A DNA stretch of 64,000 nt, from positions 806,001 to 870,000 of the forward strand of contig CP064979.1 of NCBI GenBank assembly GCA_016699575.1, written 5' to 3'. Shown here piece after piece: positions 15,601 through 23,498 of this stretch; within the stretch, counting starts at the first letter, position 1, and every line of letters starts with the position of its first letter. The stretch comes from Flavobacteriales bacterium (GTDB taxonomy: Bacteria > Bacteroidota > Bacteroidia > Flavobacteriales_F > PHOS-HE28). The position numbers were made by a program, and so were the translations under genes. The notes beneath the pieces are model-generated. The model saw only the letters and a list, made by a program, of their open reading frames with translations. It was not told the DNA's origin and did not search any database.

Positions 15601-18214
15601 TAAGGAGAAGTACACCACCGGCGAAGAGTGCGAGATCATCGTACCGAGCAGTGGCAAGGGCCGCGCGCTGGTGAGCCTCGAAACCGGCAGCCGTGTTTTG
15701 GATGCGACGTGGGTGGAAACGAAGGACAAGGAGACCCGCTACAAGTTCAACATCACGGCGGACATGGCGCCGAACATCTTCGTGCACGTGACGCTGGTGC
15801 AGCCGCACGCGAACACCATCAACGACCTGCCCATACGCCTCTACGGTGTGATCCCCGTGCTGGTGGAAGATCCCGCGACGCACATTGCACCGCAGCTCAC
15901 CACACCCAAGGAGATCCGCACCGATGAGGAGTTCAGCGTTTCGGTGAAGGAGAAGGACGGCCTGCCGATGACCTACACGCTGGCCATCGTGGACGAAGGC
16001 CTGCTCGACCTGACGCGCTTCAAAACCCCTGACCCGTGGAACCACTTCTATGCGCGCGAAGCACTCGGTGTGCGCACATGGGATCTCTACGACCAAGTGA
16101 TCGGTGCCTTCGGTCGCCAACTGGAACGCATCCTCGCCCTCGGTGGTAGCGATGCCGCCGGCGAAGTGGACCCGAGCCGTGTGAACCGCTTCAAACCTGT
16201 CGTGCGCTTTGTTGGACCGTTCAGCCTGGAGCGCAACGGCACAGGCCAGCACAAGTTCACCATCAGCAACTACGTGGGCAGCGTGCGCGTGATGGTGGTG
16301 GCCACCGATGGCACGCGCGCCTACGGCAACACGGAGAAGGCGGTGCCTGTGAAGAAACCGCTCATGCTGTTGGCCACGCTGCCGCGCGTGGTGGGTCCCG
16401 GCGAAGAAGTGGACCTGCCCGTGACGGTCTTCGCCATGGACAAGAAGATCAAGAACGTGCAACTGCGCCTCGAAGCCAACAACCTGTTCACGGTGCAAGG
16501 CACGGACAAGCTTGCGCTCACCTTCAACAGCGAAGGCGACCAGGTCGCCACCTTCAAGGTGAAGATGGCCGAACGCATCGGCATTGGCAAGGTGAAGGTG
16601 ATCGCTGAAGGTGCCGGTGAGAAGGCATCGGAGAGCATCGAGATCGCCGTGCGCCAGCCGAACCGTCCGCAAACGTTGGCCGAGGACGTGGTGCTGGAAG
16701 CCGGCCAGAGCTGGAGCGGCACACCGCAGCCGATCGGCTTGATCGGTACCAACAGCGCGTACGTGGAACTGAGCACCATACCCCCTGTGGACTTCGGCGA
16801 GCGTTTGAAGTACCTGATGGATTACCCGCACGGTTGCGTGGAGCAGACCACCAGCAAAGCGTTCCCGCAGCTCTTCATCGCCGATGTGATGGAGATGGAC
16901 GCAAAGAGCCAGCAGTACATGCGCAGCAACGTTGAAGCTGCCATCCGCAAACTGCGCGAGTTCCAGAACGCCGACGGCGGATTCACCTACTGGCCCGGCA
17001 CCACCTACGTGGACGATTGGTGCAGCGTGTACGTGGGCCACTTCCTGGTGGAGGCCGAACGCAAAGGCTTCAACATCCCGGCGGGCATGAAGAGCAAGTG
17101 GCTCAGCTACCAACGCAGCGTGGCGCGCAACTGGAACTTCGCTGAGCGCGACGGATGGACACGCCACCACTCGCAGCTCACGCAGGCCTACCGCCTGTAC
17201 GTATTGGCCGCGGCCAACGCCGCCGAGCTCGCACCCATGAACCGCATGCGCACCATGCAGGGCCTCACCGATCAGGCGCGCTGGCAGCTGGCTGCGGCAT
17301 ACGCCACCACCAACAACCGCGATGTGGCCCTGCAACTCATCGCCAACGTGAGCACGCGCGTGCCGACCTACACGGAGATGAGCTGGACCTACGGCAGCGA
17401 CCTGCGCGATGAATCCATGATCGCCGAAGCACTGCTGCGCATGAACGAGAAAGCGAAGGCCGCACCATTGATCCAGGATATCGCCAAGCGATTGGGCTCG
17501 GAGAGCTGGTACAGCACTCAGAGCACCGCCTTCGGATTGCTGGCCGTGTCGCGCATGGCGTCCTCCGGTGAACTGGGCAAGGGCATCTCGTTCAACATCG
17601 CACAGGGCGGTGCGGGCAAAGACCGCTTCAGCGAAAAAGCCATCGTTCGCCACGACCTGCCAACGCCCGACGGCAAAGCACCGGTGGCCATCAAGAACAC
17701 CGGCAAGAACCTCATCTATCTGCGCTTGGTGCGCACGGGCACGCCGCTGGCTGGCGAGGAGCAAGCCGTGAGCAGCGGTCTCGGCCTGCAAGTGAAGTTC
17801 GAAACACCCAGCGGCCATGCACTTGATGTGGACCGCCTGGAGCAAGGCACCGACTTCGTCGCTGTGGTAACGGTGACCAACCCCGGACTGAAAGGCTACA
17901 ACGAACTGGCCTTGACGCAGGTGTTCCCCAGCGGCTGGGAGATCCGCAACAGCCGCCTGGAAGGCACCGGCAGCGCCACCGCCGCCAGCTACTTCGACTA
18001 CCAGGACGTTCGCGACGACCGCGTGCTCACCTACTTCGACCTGTGGCGTGGTGGCAGTGTCACTTACAAAGTGATGCTGAACGCTTCCTACGCGGGGCGC
18101 TTCTACCTGCCGGGCACGTTGTGCGAAGCCATGTACGACAACACCATCAGCGGCCGCTCGCAGGGCAAGTGGGTCACCGTGGTGAAGCCGGGCGAAGCGA
18201 CTTCCGGCAACTGA
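12617..18214 (+). CDS. Alpha-2-macroglobulin family lipoprotein with intact thioester motif
   Basis: 1865 residues. The N-terminal lipoprotein signal ends TLIAC (Cys24 region), so it is anchored and faces the periplasm or surface. Macroglobulin-type beta domains follow; RGLKGFIYGERGVWRPGDS (~625-645) is the conserved MG2-domain signature. The internal thioester motif GCVEQ has Cys1407 and Gln1410, followed by the helical thioester domain (ADGGFTYWPG...) and the receptor-binding-like C-terminus. An unusual Tyr/Asp/Glu-rich stretch (YYYYEDYDEYY) is at ~480-500. Bacterial members trap attacking proteases. The usual partner, penicillin-binding protein 1C, is not adjacent. The ATG at 12617 is the only start giving a signal peptide. 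Confidence 0.92.
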   Translation: MLATHRLLRASLRAFVICATLIACKPEHKPFEPDNAYVPYIPAFTYGHIGARSPILVRLAEDHAWKDTSETAIQELFDLSPDVEGTVEWTDHNTLAFRPKERLKSGADYQVEFHLGKIMEVPDAFEEFKFQVSIIQQELDVKVTDLQPLSSTDLTWQRVLASAYTSDDATGQDVEGCVKAVQGKRELSLSWEHEANGQFHRFSIDSVQRGDAPDSLRITYNAEKIDGLADSSFWFRVPAIGDLQLISATTTSAEEQYATLLFSDPLDATQDLSGLAGIAGQENVRLSIDGNRLIMYPEQRLSGNHQGFVAQGLANVNKRTLGKDISVDLSFEDIKPAIRLVGKGTILPSTDGLLFPFDAVNINAVEVRIIKIYEDNVAQFLQVNDMEGERELARVGRQVLHRIIPLQGKSAPKLGKWNRHYLDLATLINTEPGAIYRVVLDFRREHSIYPCEGDKAKQQVISAPIDIDDADDGQWDHAESYYYYEDYDEYYQDEDYEWNKRTDPCNAAYYSQSHSVSRNILASDIGLIAKRGNDGSMLIAVSDLKSTAPMSGVKVEVLDLQRKSLASLVTDGEGLVTVPKAKHRPFLVVASKGTQKGYLKLDDGSSLSLSEYSVEGEYVERGLKGFIYGERGVWRPGDSLFLSFMLQDPRNTLPKDHPVTLEITDARGRLDQKHVRTSSVNNVYAFRCATSPDAPTGFWHARVTVGGTSFHHTLRIETIKPNRLKVQIDLPERITTISRKKEQVLQGNWLHGSPAKNLKARTTVTLTRGWAAFKGYDDFNFDDLYTGVNSDERTVFDGQLDATGKAVFPMDITFNGRAPAAVNANFVTRIFEAGGDASMDNQRATYYPYASYAGIQAPDPKNAWGTLRTDTNYMFTAVAIDPDGKPLAGHALKATVYKMERDWWWDGGYDEAASYVTSPSVRMESTQDVVTDAKGRVKVKVRVDRPKWGRFIVRITDQASGHSTASNVYFDWPGYEGRSRRDAPEQAAMLNFNSDKEKYTTGEECEIIVPSSGKGRALVSLETGSRVLDATWVETKDKETRYKFNITADMAPNIFVHVTLVQPHANTINDLPIRLYGVIPVLVEDPATHIAPQLTTPKEIRTDEEFSVSVKEKDGLPMTYTLAIVDEGLLDLTRFKTPDPWNHFYAREALGVRTWDLYDQVIGAFGRQLERILALGGSDAAGEVDPSRVNRFKPVVRFVGPFSLERNGTGQHKFTISNYVGSVRVMVVATDGTRAYGNTEKAVPVKKPLMLLATLPRVVGPGEEVDLPVTVFAMDKKIKNVQLRLEANNLFTVQGTDKLALTFNSEGDQVATFKVKMAERIGIGKVKVIAEGAGEKASESIEIAVRQPNRPQTLAEDVVLEAGQSWSGTPQPIGLIGTNSAYVELSTIPPVDFGERLKYLMDYPHGCVEQTTSKAFPQLFIADVMEMDAKSQQYMRSNVEAAIRKLREFQNADGGFTYWPGTTYVDDWCSVYVGHFLVEAERKGFNIPAGMKSKWLSYQRSVARNWNFAERDGWTRHHSQLTQAYRLYVLAAANAAELAPMNRMRTMQGLTDQARWQLAAAYATTNNRDVALQLIANVSTRVPTYTEMSWTYGSDLRDESMIAEALLRMNEKAKAAPLIQDIAKRLGSESWYSTQSTAFGLLAVSRMASSGELGKGISFNIAQGGAGKDRFSEKAIVRHDLPTPDGKAPVAIKNTGKNLIYLRLVRTGTPLAGEEQAVSSGLGLQVKFETPSGHALDVDRLEQGTDFVAVVTVTNPGLKGYNELALTQVFPSGWEIRNSRLEGTGSATAASYFDYQDVRDDRVLTYFDLWRGGSVTYKVMLNASYAGRFYLPGTLCEAMYDNTISGRSQGKWVTVVKPGEATSGN

Positions 18215-18233
18215 TCGAACAACTTGGAAAAGA

Positions 18234-18257
18234 GAAGCCCGCCAATTGGCGGGCTTC
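18234..18257. terminator. Bidirectional hairpin terminator between the macroglobulin gene and tRNA-Pro
   Basis: A perfect 10-bp stem, GAAGCCCGCC (18234-18243) and GGCGGGCTTC (18248-18257), with loop AATT. It is flanked by AAAAGA upstream and TTCC downstream. It lies between a plus-strand gene end and the 3' end of a minus-strand tRNA, so it can serve both. Confidence 0.8.
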
Positions 18258-18267
18258 TTCCATTCCG

Positions 18268-18341
18268 TCGGGGTGACTGGACTCGAACCAGCGACCCCTT
18301 GCACCCCATGCAAGTGCGCTACCGGGCTGCGCTACACCCCG
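18268..18341 (-). tRNA. tRNA-Pro (anticodon GGG)
   Basis: A 74-nt cloverleaf on the reverse strand. The acceptor CGGGGTG pairs with CACCCCG plus discriminator A. The D arm GCGC...GCGC-type pairing surrounds AGCCCGGTA. The anticodon stem CTTGC/GCAAG encloses ATGGGGT (anticodon GGG, reading CCC Pro). The T arm is CTGGTTCGAGTCCAG. CCA is not encoded. Confidence 0.93.
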
Positions 18342-18455
18342 AAATGGGCGGCGAAACTAACAATGTGCGACAACCGGCAGGCGCCCAACAGCAGAATGAC
18401 GTGAACGCTCCTTGTACTTGCTGAGGGTAAGGGGCTCATTCTCCGCAGGTGCCGT

Positions 18456-18959
18456 TCACTCCAGGGCAATGCAAGCCACACTGTTATCGCCACACTGGGT
18501 GTGATCGTGCCCCACTTTCATGCGGCCATTGCTGTGGTGGAAGGTGATGTTGCCCACGGCGTTGGCGTAGCGCTCATCCATGTTCCCGTCCGCAGCGTGC
18601 AAATGCACTTCGAAGGCCACGGTGCGGTCGCTGCCGCCTGCTGCGCTGTCGGCGTACCTGGTATCGACACGCACCACTTTATCCACGCAGCCCGGCTTGC
18701 CTACCAGCAGCAGGGCCACACGGTCGGGTGGTAGCTCATGGCGGAATTGCCCGTTGGCGCGCACAGGCACCGGCACGCGCTCACCGTCGGGTTGCACCAA
18801 GGTCACGGTCGGTCGACTGATGACCTCGTCGGGTGAGATAACGGTTCCTCTCAGAACGATGTTCTGCGCGTTGGCGGCTTTCCAGGAAACGATCCCCAGG
18901 AAGAGCATGAGGAGATAGGCCAACAGGCTGGGCATGTACTCGGAGCGCACGGTTTTCAT
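18456..18959 (-). CDS. Small secreted protein, predicted target of response regulator 1
   Basis: 167 residues. A signal peptide covers ~1-31 (hydrophobic core LLAYLLMLFLGIVSW, ending ANA-Q). Residues ~35-100 resemble a carboxypeptidase-regulatory-like or Ig-like fold (IVLRGTVISPDEVISRPTVTLVQPDGERV...NGQFRHELPPDRVALLLVGKPGC). The C-terminal part is His/Asn-rich (FHHSNGRMKVGHDHTQCGDN). The function is unknown. It starts 133 bp beyond the HK1 stop and has its own promoter with two inverted-repeat operator-like sites, shared in pattern with the upstream regulator operon. This is the cluster-1 counterpart of the secreted gene at 42150-43508. Confidence 0.75.
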   Translation of the reverse strand: MKTVRSEYMPSLLAYLLMLFLGIVSWKAANAQNIVLRGTVISPDEVISRPTVTLVQPDGERVPVPVRANGQFRHELPPDRVALLLVGKPGCVDKVVRVDTRYADSAAGGSDRTVAFEVHLHAADGNMDERYANAVGNITFHHSNGRMKVGHDHTQCGDNSVACIALE

Positions 18960-18987
18960 GGCGTTGGGGTTTTGGCGTGTTGCTTAC

Positions 18988-19086
18988 CAAAACTGCCTGC
19001 ACCGGACAGCGGCATCCATACCCAGTTGTGGGGATTTTCCGGCCTCGTTCCGGCCCGATCGGCATCCAGGTACCCGGTTCAGGGTA
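18988..19086 (-). promoter_or_regulatory. Promoter of 18456-18959: -7 box plus two regulator-type inverted repeats
   Basis: On the minus strand: box CAGTTTTG (18988-18995), then 22 bp, then the proximal dyad (plus-strand reading ATACCCAGTTGTGGGGAT, 19018-19035). A distal perfect dyad TACCCGGTTCAGGGTA lies at 19071-19086, centred 52 bp further out. The box-to-dyad spacing matches four other promoters in this window exactly. The transcription start would fall ~20 bp before the ATG. It is interpreted as a NarL-type activator site placed just upstream of the -33 region; binding is inferred. Confidence 0.72.
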
Positions 19087-19091
19087 CCGGC

Positions 19092-21128
19092 TCAGGAAAG
19101 GGGGAGATCGATGGACACGGTCGTACCGCGCCCGATAACGCTGTCCACGGCTACGACGCCGCCCAAAGCCGTAGCACGCTCCTTGATGTTCCGCAATCCA
19201 AGACCTCCATCTTGGCCGGCAGCATCGAAGCCCCTGCCGTTGTCCTCCACCAGCACGTTCAGCGCACTTCCGGAGCGTGTGACCTGGATGGTGAGCTCTG
19301 AAGCCTTCGCATGGCGCAGCACATTGCTCACGCACTCCTGCACCATGCGGTAAACACCGATCTCGAAGGGTGGTGGCAACCGGTCCTCCATACCGAAGGC
19401 GCTCATTTCCACTTTCAAACTTCCCGGGGCATCCAGCGCCTCGCCCAGGTCCTGCAAGGCGCGTAGCAGACCGAAGTCCGCCAAGGTGCCGCGCACCATA
19501 TCGTGGCTGATGCGGCGCACTTCGGCCACCGTTTCGTCCAGAAGGCCCGTTAGTTTGTCGTATTGCGATCGCTGCGTGTCCTCCAACTTGGTCAACCGTC
19601 CTTCCAAGGCACTGAACTGGAGCTTCACCGAACTGAGCATGCTGCCGATGCGGTCGTGAAGGTCGCGCCCCACCCGCTCGCGCTCGCGTTCCTGTCCTTT
19701 CATCATCGCTTCCAGGGAGTTGATCTCCTGTTGTTTCAAGAGATCGGAAACCTCACGCGAGTGCAGCACATGTTCCTGGACGCGGAGACGGCGTTGAACG
19801 GAATTGTTCCAGATCAAAAGGGCAACTATGCCCAGCAAGAGCAACGACACTGCGATCAGCCAATTGCGCCGTGTTCGCTCGGCCCTCCGTTGCTCTTCGG
19901 AGAGGGCCAACGCCTGGTCCTTTTTTTCCGTCTCGTAGGCGACCTCCAGCCGCAGCGTGGTCTCGCCGAAGGCCAATGAATCGAGCCGCTGCTGCACGGC
20001 CTGCTGGGCAGCGAGGTGCACAACGGCCCCTTCGCAATCCCCGAGCCCCTCCTTCAGCTCAAAGAGCTTGTACTCGGCTTGTTGCAAACGCTGCAACGCG
20101 CCAGCCCGCGCTGCAAGGTCGCGGGCCGCGGTGGCATGCACCAACGCGATACCCACGCGATCGGATGCGTGGTACAATTCGGACAAATACATGTGCATGT
20201 CCATGATACCGGCGCTGTCGCGGACCGCAATACGTCCGGCCAGGGCAGCGAGGAGGTTCTGTTCGGCCGCACCGTACTTTCCCATCTCCACCAGCAGCAA
20301 TCCGATGTTCCCCTTGATCTGGGCGACGAAGCGCGCGTCGACGGTCGTGTCGGCATTTGCAAGTGCAGCCCTGTAGCTCTCCAGGGCACGGCCCAAGCTG
20401 TCCATCCCGTACCAGGTAGCTCCGATGTTCGACATGCTCCGCATGGCGAGAGGGGCCAAACCCTGAGCGACCGCACATTCGTACGCTTCTTTGAAATGGT
20501 GTAGAGCCTCGACCGCCAAACCACGGCTGTGGGCGAGTCCACCCTTGTTGTTGATCACCCCGCAGCGCTGGTCGGCAAAGCCGTTCGTCTGCGCCAAACG
20601 ATCAGCTTCGATAAGGCGCTGCATGGCAAGGTCGTACACACCTCTATGCCGGTGGATCTCGGCCACCAAGCTCAGCGCATCCACTTGATGAGGGCCCAAT
20701 CCGTATGCTTGCGCGTAGTGGAAAGCCTGCAGTGCATGGGGTTCGGCCTTGTCGAAAACAGAGAGCGCTTTGAAGATCAGCGCCAGTTCGCTCGCATGCG
20801 CGTACCGCACGATCCCTGGCGCCCTGTTCACGGCGTCTGCAATGGAATCAATGGCCGCGTACGCCTTACCGACCTCGCCCTTCCTCCTCAACTGTGCGGC
20901 CTGCAGCACTCTGCACAATAAACCCTCCTCCGAGGTGCGTGCCGCACTGCGCAAACTGTCCAAGAAAGGGCCCACCGCTTCGGCATCCTCGTGCGCGTTC
21001 AACCAGCAATAGCAATCGTAGGCGCTGCGCACGTTCTGGGCGGAGCCGACCATGGTCAACAAAGTGAACATCAGCGCGAACCTCCATCGGCAGGCCCCAC
21101 CGTTCGATTTCCTGGCTTCCGAAGGCAT
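19092..21128 (-). CDS. TPR-containing sensor histidine kinase, cluster 1 (HK1)
   Basis: 678 residues from the ATG complementary to 21126-21128, 5 bp after the metalloprotease-like gene. A signal segment (FALMFTLLTMVGSAQ) leads into a periplasmic region of tetratricopeptide-like helices (~40-390). One membrane segment (NWLIAVSLLLLGIVALLIW, ~440-460) and a coiled coil follow. The HisKA_3 domain has phospho-acceptor His491 in GRDLHDRIGSM, and the HATPase_c domain has DNGRGFD and GLGLRNIKERA. It should phosphorylate the NarL-type regulator at 22653-23303. It is the last gene of the four-gene operon and a paralogue of the kinase at 43579-45630. Confidence 0.92.
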   Translation of the reverse strand: MPSEARKSNGGACRWRFALMFTLLTMVGSAQNVRSAYDCYCWLNAHEDAEAVGPFLDSLRSAARTSEEGLLCRVLQAAQLRRKGEVGKAYAAIDSIADAVNRAPGIVRYAHASELALIFKALSVFDKAEPHALQAFHYAQAYGLGPHQVDALSLVAEIHRHRGVYDLAMQRLIEADRLAQTNGFADQRCGVINNKGGLAHSRGLAVEALHHFKEAYECAVAQGLAPLAMRSMSNIGATWYGMDSLGRALESYRAALANADTTVDARFVAQIKGNIGLLLVEMGKYGAAEQNLLAALAGRIAVRDSAGIMDMHMYLSELYHASDRVGIALVHATAARDLAARAGALQRLQQAEYKLFELKEGLGDCEGAVVHLAAQQAVQQRLDSLAFGETTLRLEVAYETEKKDQALALSEEQRRAERTRRNWLIAVSLLLLGIVALLIWNNSVQRRLRVQEHVLHSREVSDLLKQQEINSLEAMMKGQERERERVGRDLHDRIGSMLSSVKLQFSALEGRLTKLEDTQRSQYDKLTGLLDETVAEVRRISHDMVRGTLADFGLLRALQDLGEALDAPGSLKVEMSAFGMEDRLPPPFEIGVYRMVQECVSNVLRHAKASELTIQVTRSGSALNVLVEDNGRGFDAAGQDGGLGLRNIKERATALGGVVAVDSVIGRGTTVSIDLPLS

Positions 21129-21133
21129 TCCGA

Positions 21134-22246
21134 TCAGGGACAGCCGCTGATTTCTTCGCACCCTGTGTCGTACGAACCGTGCCACGTCCTCACGCAATCC
21201 GGCCGTCTTGGGGGCGCGCGCAGGGCACCGCGCATGGTCTTCCCCCGGCATGTTCTGGGAGGATAACCGCACGAAGGGTTGTCACAATCGCATATCGGAT
21301 CACCACATTCGGCCGTTGCACCGTAAAGGTCATCGTAGTAGTCGATCATCTGCTCCGCCGCTGCGGCAATCACCGACACGTACGTCTCATCGTCGAAGAC
21401 CTCACGCATGATCCGATTGGCCGCCCACCAATCACATTGCCCTTCACATATCAACGCGGTGGATCCCTCATGGCACGAATAGCCGGAGGCCATGCCGTGG
21501 CTGATCTCGTGGGCGAGCATGAAGGCGAACAGTTCGCCCTTCACCTCGGGTTGCTGCATGAAGGTACGCGGCATGCTGATCGACACCACTGGTGAACCGG
21601 GGCCAGCATCGGTCCGGTCAACCCCTGTTGGGGTTGACCAAGGCCAGTCGTCGTCTTCATTCAACATGGAGACAGTGAATACCGGCCAGGCACGCTGGAA
21701 CTTCCTGATAAGCTTGTCCACGCTGATGCAACCATCTTGGAAGGGCAGCATACCGCGCCCCCGGTTGCATGCGGGCATCGCGGAGAGCTGCTGGTACATT
21801 CCGATCGCGGTATCGGGCATATCGAAAATGCGCTTGCGTTTGATGGGGCGGGTGGGCGCCATGGTCCTCGCGCGGTCGCGGAACAGCGCATTCTCCTTGG
21901 CCAGCATCAGGGCGTGCAATGTGTCCCTCGTGGAAGGGTGCAGTTTCACCAGCGCTTCGCATGCACAGTAGCACGGCCCAACCCCCTCACCTTGGAACCA
22001 GAGCAAGCCGTTTAGCGGAACGTTCTGGGCACACAACGAGTCCATGGCTCCGGGGTTCTTGGCGCATTGTTCAGCAGGGCAGGCCCTTCGCAACAGGAAC
22101 CTGGTGTCGCCGTGCAAGGGGTGCCCCCGGAGGGTATCCCGCCCATCGCCGCGATCGCCATGGCCGCGCTTCCCATCTGCGTTGTTGCATGCTGCGGACA
22201 ATAGAACGGATGTGCTGACAACGAGCACGGCATATATCGTTCTCAT
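21134..22246 (-). CDS. Secreted HExxH metalloprotease-like lipoprotein, cluster 1
   Basis: 370 residues. A lipoprotein signal (VLVVSTSVLLSAAC) is followed by a Cys cluster in the first half (ACPAEQCAKN, GPCYCACEAL). The zinc-binding motif HEISHG has His246, Glu247 and His250. About 20 residues on, CEGQCDWWAANRIM offers Asp as a third ligand, matching EADMWAVNEGL in the paralogue at 45641-46939. Other shared stretches are DGCISVDKLIRKF versus GLCVYDAMLVRLM and SMPRTFMQQPEVKGELFAFML versus TVPRRFVVDPAVRWELMLFML. The family is not one I can name. A protease or sensor role is inferred from the motif and the operon with a two-component pair. Confidence 0.8.
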   Translation of the reverse strand: MRTIYAVLVVSTSVLLSAACNNADGKRGHGDRGDGRDTLRGHPLHGDTRFLLRRACPAEQCAKNPGAMDSLCAQNVPLNGLLWFQGEGVGPCYCACEALVKLHPSTRDTLHALMLAKENALFRDRARTMAPTRPIKRKRIFDMPDTAIGMYQQLSAMPACNRGRGMLPFQDGCISVDKLIRKFQRAWPVFTVSMLNEDDDWPWSTPTGVDRTDAGPGSPVVSISMPRTFMQQPEVKGELFAFMLAHEISHGMASGYSCHEGSTALICEGQCDWWAANRIMREVFDDETYVSVIAAAAEQMIDYYDDLYGATAECGDPICDCDNPSCGYPPRTCRGKTMRGALRAPPRRPDCVRTWHGSYDTGCEEISGCP

Positions 22247-22279
22247 CGGAGTTGGTCGATCATGGTCGGCAAAAGCGTA

Positions 22280-22609
22280 TCAGCGCCGCACTCGTGGCCC
22301 CCCACCGCTACTGTCCATGATGGTGGCCGTGATCTTCTTCTTCTTCTTACCGTCGAGGAACACACGGATCTCCACATTGCGTGTCCTGTTCGAGGTGCCT
22401 CTAACAGGACCAAGGACCCATGGATCTTCGTTGGCGGTACTTCCAGGCCCGATCCCTGACACGTAATGAATGTCGAAAAGGTCCGGGGGAATGACCGTGT
22501 TCGCCGTGGCCGAAGAGCCCACGCGCATGGTGTTGTTCGGCTTCACCACAACGGCGATGTACGCACTACCGGTCGATGGATCGTTCAGGCTGATGTCCCA
22601 AGTTGCCAT
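22280..22609 (-). CDS. Small basic protein of unknown function, cluster 1
   Basis: 109 residues starting MATWDISLNDPSTGSAYIAVVV at the ATG complementary to 22607-22609. It has no signal peptide and no membrane segment. It is beta-rich with a central NVEIRVFLDGKKKKKITATI, and the tail SGGGPRVRR is strongly basic. It sits between the regulator and the metalloprotease-like gene, exactly where the 138-residue protein at 46936-47352 sits in cluster 2. Both share a Y-(I/L)-A-V-x-(K/R)-P start, NV(E/K)I(R/E)V strands and a Lys/Arg/Gly-rich tail. The function is unknown. Confidence 0.7.
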   Translation of the reverse strand: MATWDISLNDPSTGSAYIAVVVKPNNTMRVGSSATANTVIPPDLFDIHYVSGIGPGSTANEDPWVLGPVRGTSNRTRNVEIRVFLDGKKKKKITATIMDSSGGGPRVRR

Positions 22610-22652
22610 GGTCTTCGATTTAAGGGTTGGTGTCAAGGTTTTCTTTCAATGG

Positions 22653-23303
22653 TCAGTTCTCAAGATGCCATCCGCGCTCCACGGCATAGCGCACGAGTGC
22701 GGAGGTGTTGTGCATGCCCAGCTTGTGCAGGATGTTCTTGCGGTGCGTCTCCACCGTGCTCACACTGAGCTCGAGCGCGGCAGCGACCTCCCCGCTGGTG
22801 CGGTTCGCCACGAGCAGCTTGATGATCTGCTTCTCCCGCTTGGTGATCGGCACGAACGCCTTGTCCCGCTGCTCGCCCGTCCGCGGTGCGTCCATGGTGT
22901 CCTGCACCGGCTTGCTGAAGTACCGGAACCCGTTGTTGATGCTGTGGATGGCCTCGCGCAGTTCCTCCCGGCTGGTGTTCTTCAGGAGGTAACCGCTGGC
23001 ACCCGCCTCCACCAGATCATCGATGAACTCGCGGTTGCCGTACATGCTCAGCACCATTACCCTGGTATCCTCAAGCTTATGGTCCTTGCGTATCAGGCGC
23101 GTGGCCTCGATGCCGTCCATATCCGGCATGCTGATGTCCATGATGACCAGTCGCGGCCGCAGCTTGCGTGCCATCTCTACGGCCTCGCGGCCATTGCTGG
23201 CCTGGCCCACCACCCTTACGTCCGGGTCCAGTTCAAGTATGGCGCGCATACCATCGATGACCAAGTGGTGGTCATCGACCAGCAGGATCTCGATGGGTTG
23301 CAT
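22653..23303 (-). CDS. NarL/FixJ-type response regulator, cluster 1 (RR1)
   Basis: 216 residues. The receiver domain has acidic pocket Asp10/Asp11, phospho-acceptor Asp56 (LVIMDISMPDMDG) and Lys near 106 (GYLLKNTSRE). The C-terminal LuxR-type helix-turn-helix (ITKREKQIIKLLVANRTSGE..., SVSTVETHRKNILHKLG) binds DNA. The ATG at 23303 is chosen because the upstream in-frame alternative is TTG and overlaps the -7 box. It is the first gene of the operon RR1, small protein, metalloprotease-like, HK1. Its own promoter carries a perfect inverted repeat, which implies self-activation. Confidence 0.95.
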   Translation of the reverse strand: MQPIEILLVDDHHLVIDGMRAILELDPDVRVVGQASNGREAVEMARKLRPRLVIMDISMPDMDGIEATRLIRKDHKLEDTRVMVLSMYGNREFIDDLVEAGASGYLLKNTSREELREAIHSINNGFRYFSKPVQDTMDAPRTGEQRDKAFVPITKREKQIIKLLVANRTSGEVAAALELSVSTVETHRKNILHKLGMHNTSALVRYAVERGWHLEN

Positions 23304-23324
23304 GGTGGGTGCGGTAGGGTGAGA

Positions 23325-23372
23325 CAAATGTGGACAGACCTTTTCGAGGAAAAAATACCCAGTTCAGGGTAT
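23325..23372 (-). promoter_or_regulatory. Promoter of the RR1 operon with perfect inverted repeat
   Basis: On the minus strand: box CACATTTG (23325-23332), a 22-bp spacer, then the 18-bp perfect dyad ATACCCAGTTCAGGGTAT (23355-23372), followed outward by CCCGGAA-type sequence. It is the same arrangement as at 18988, 29477, 43524 and 48049. It predicts that RR1 controls its own operon. Confidence 0.78.
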
Positions 23373-23498
23373 TTCCGGGGGTGTTAAGTCCAGGTGACGC
23401 CTGCCTCCCCTCCAAGGATGAACGGCCGTTCCCCTTGCACCAACGGCCATGGGCGCGCGAAGACGGCCGGTAATTTCGCCCCCCACTTGCGAAGAACG

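Noticed and set aside
14873..18313. Minus-strand open frame of 1146 codons opposite the macroglobulin gene
   Set aside because: Shadow of a G+C-rich gene: rich in His, Ala, Val and Gly, no domain, and the plus strand has clear family motifs.
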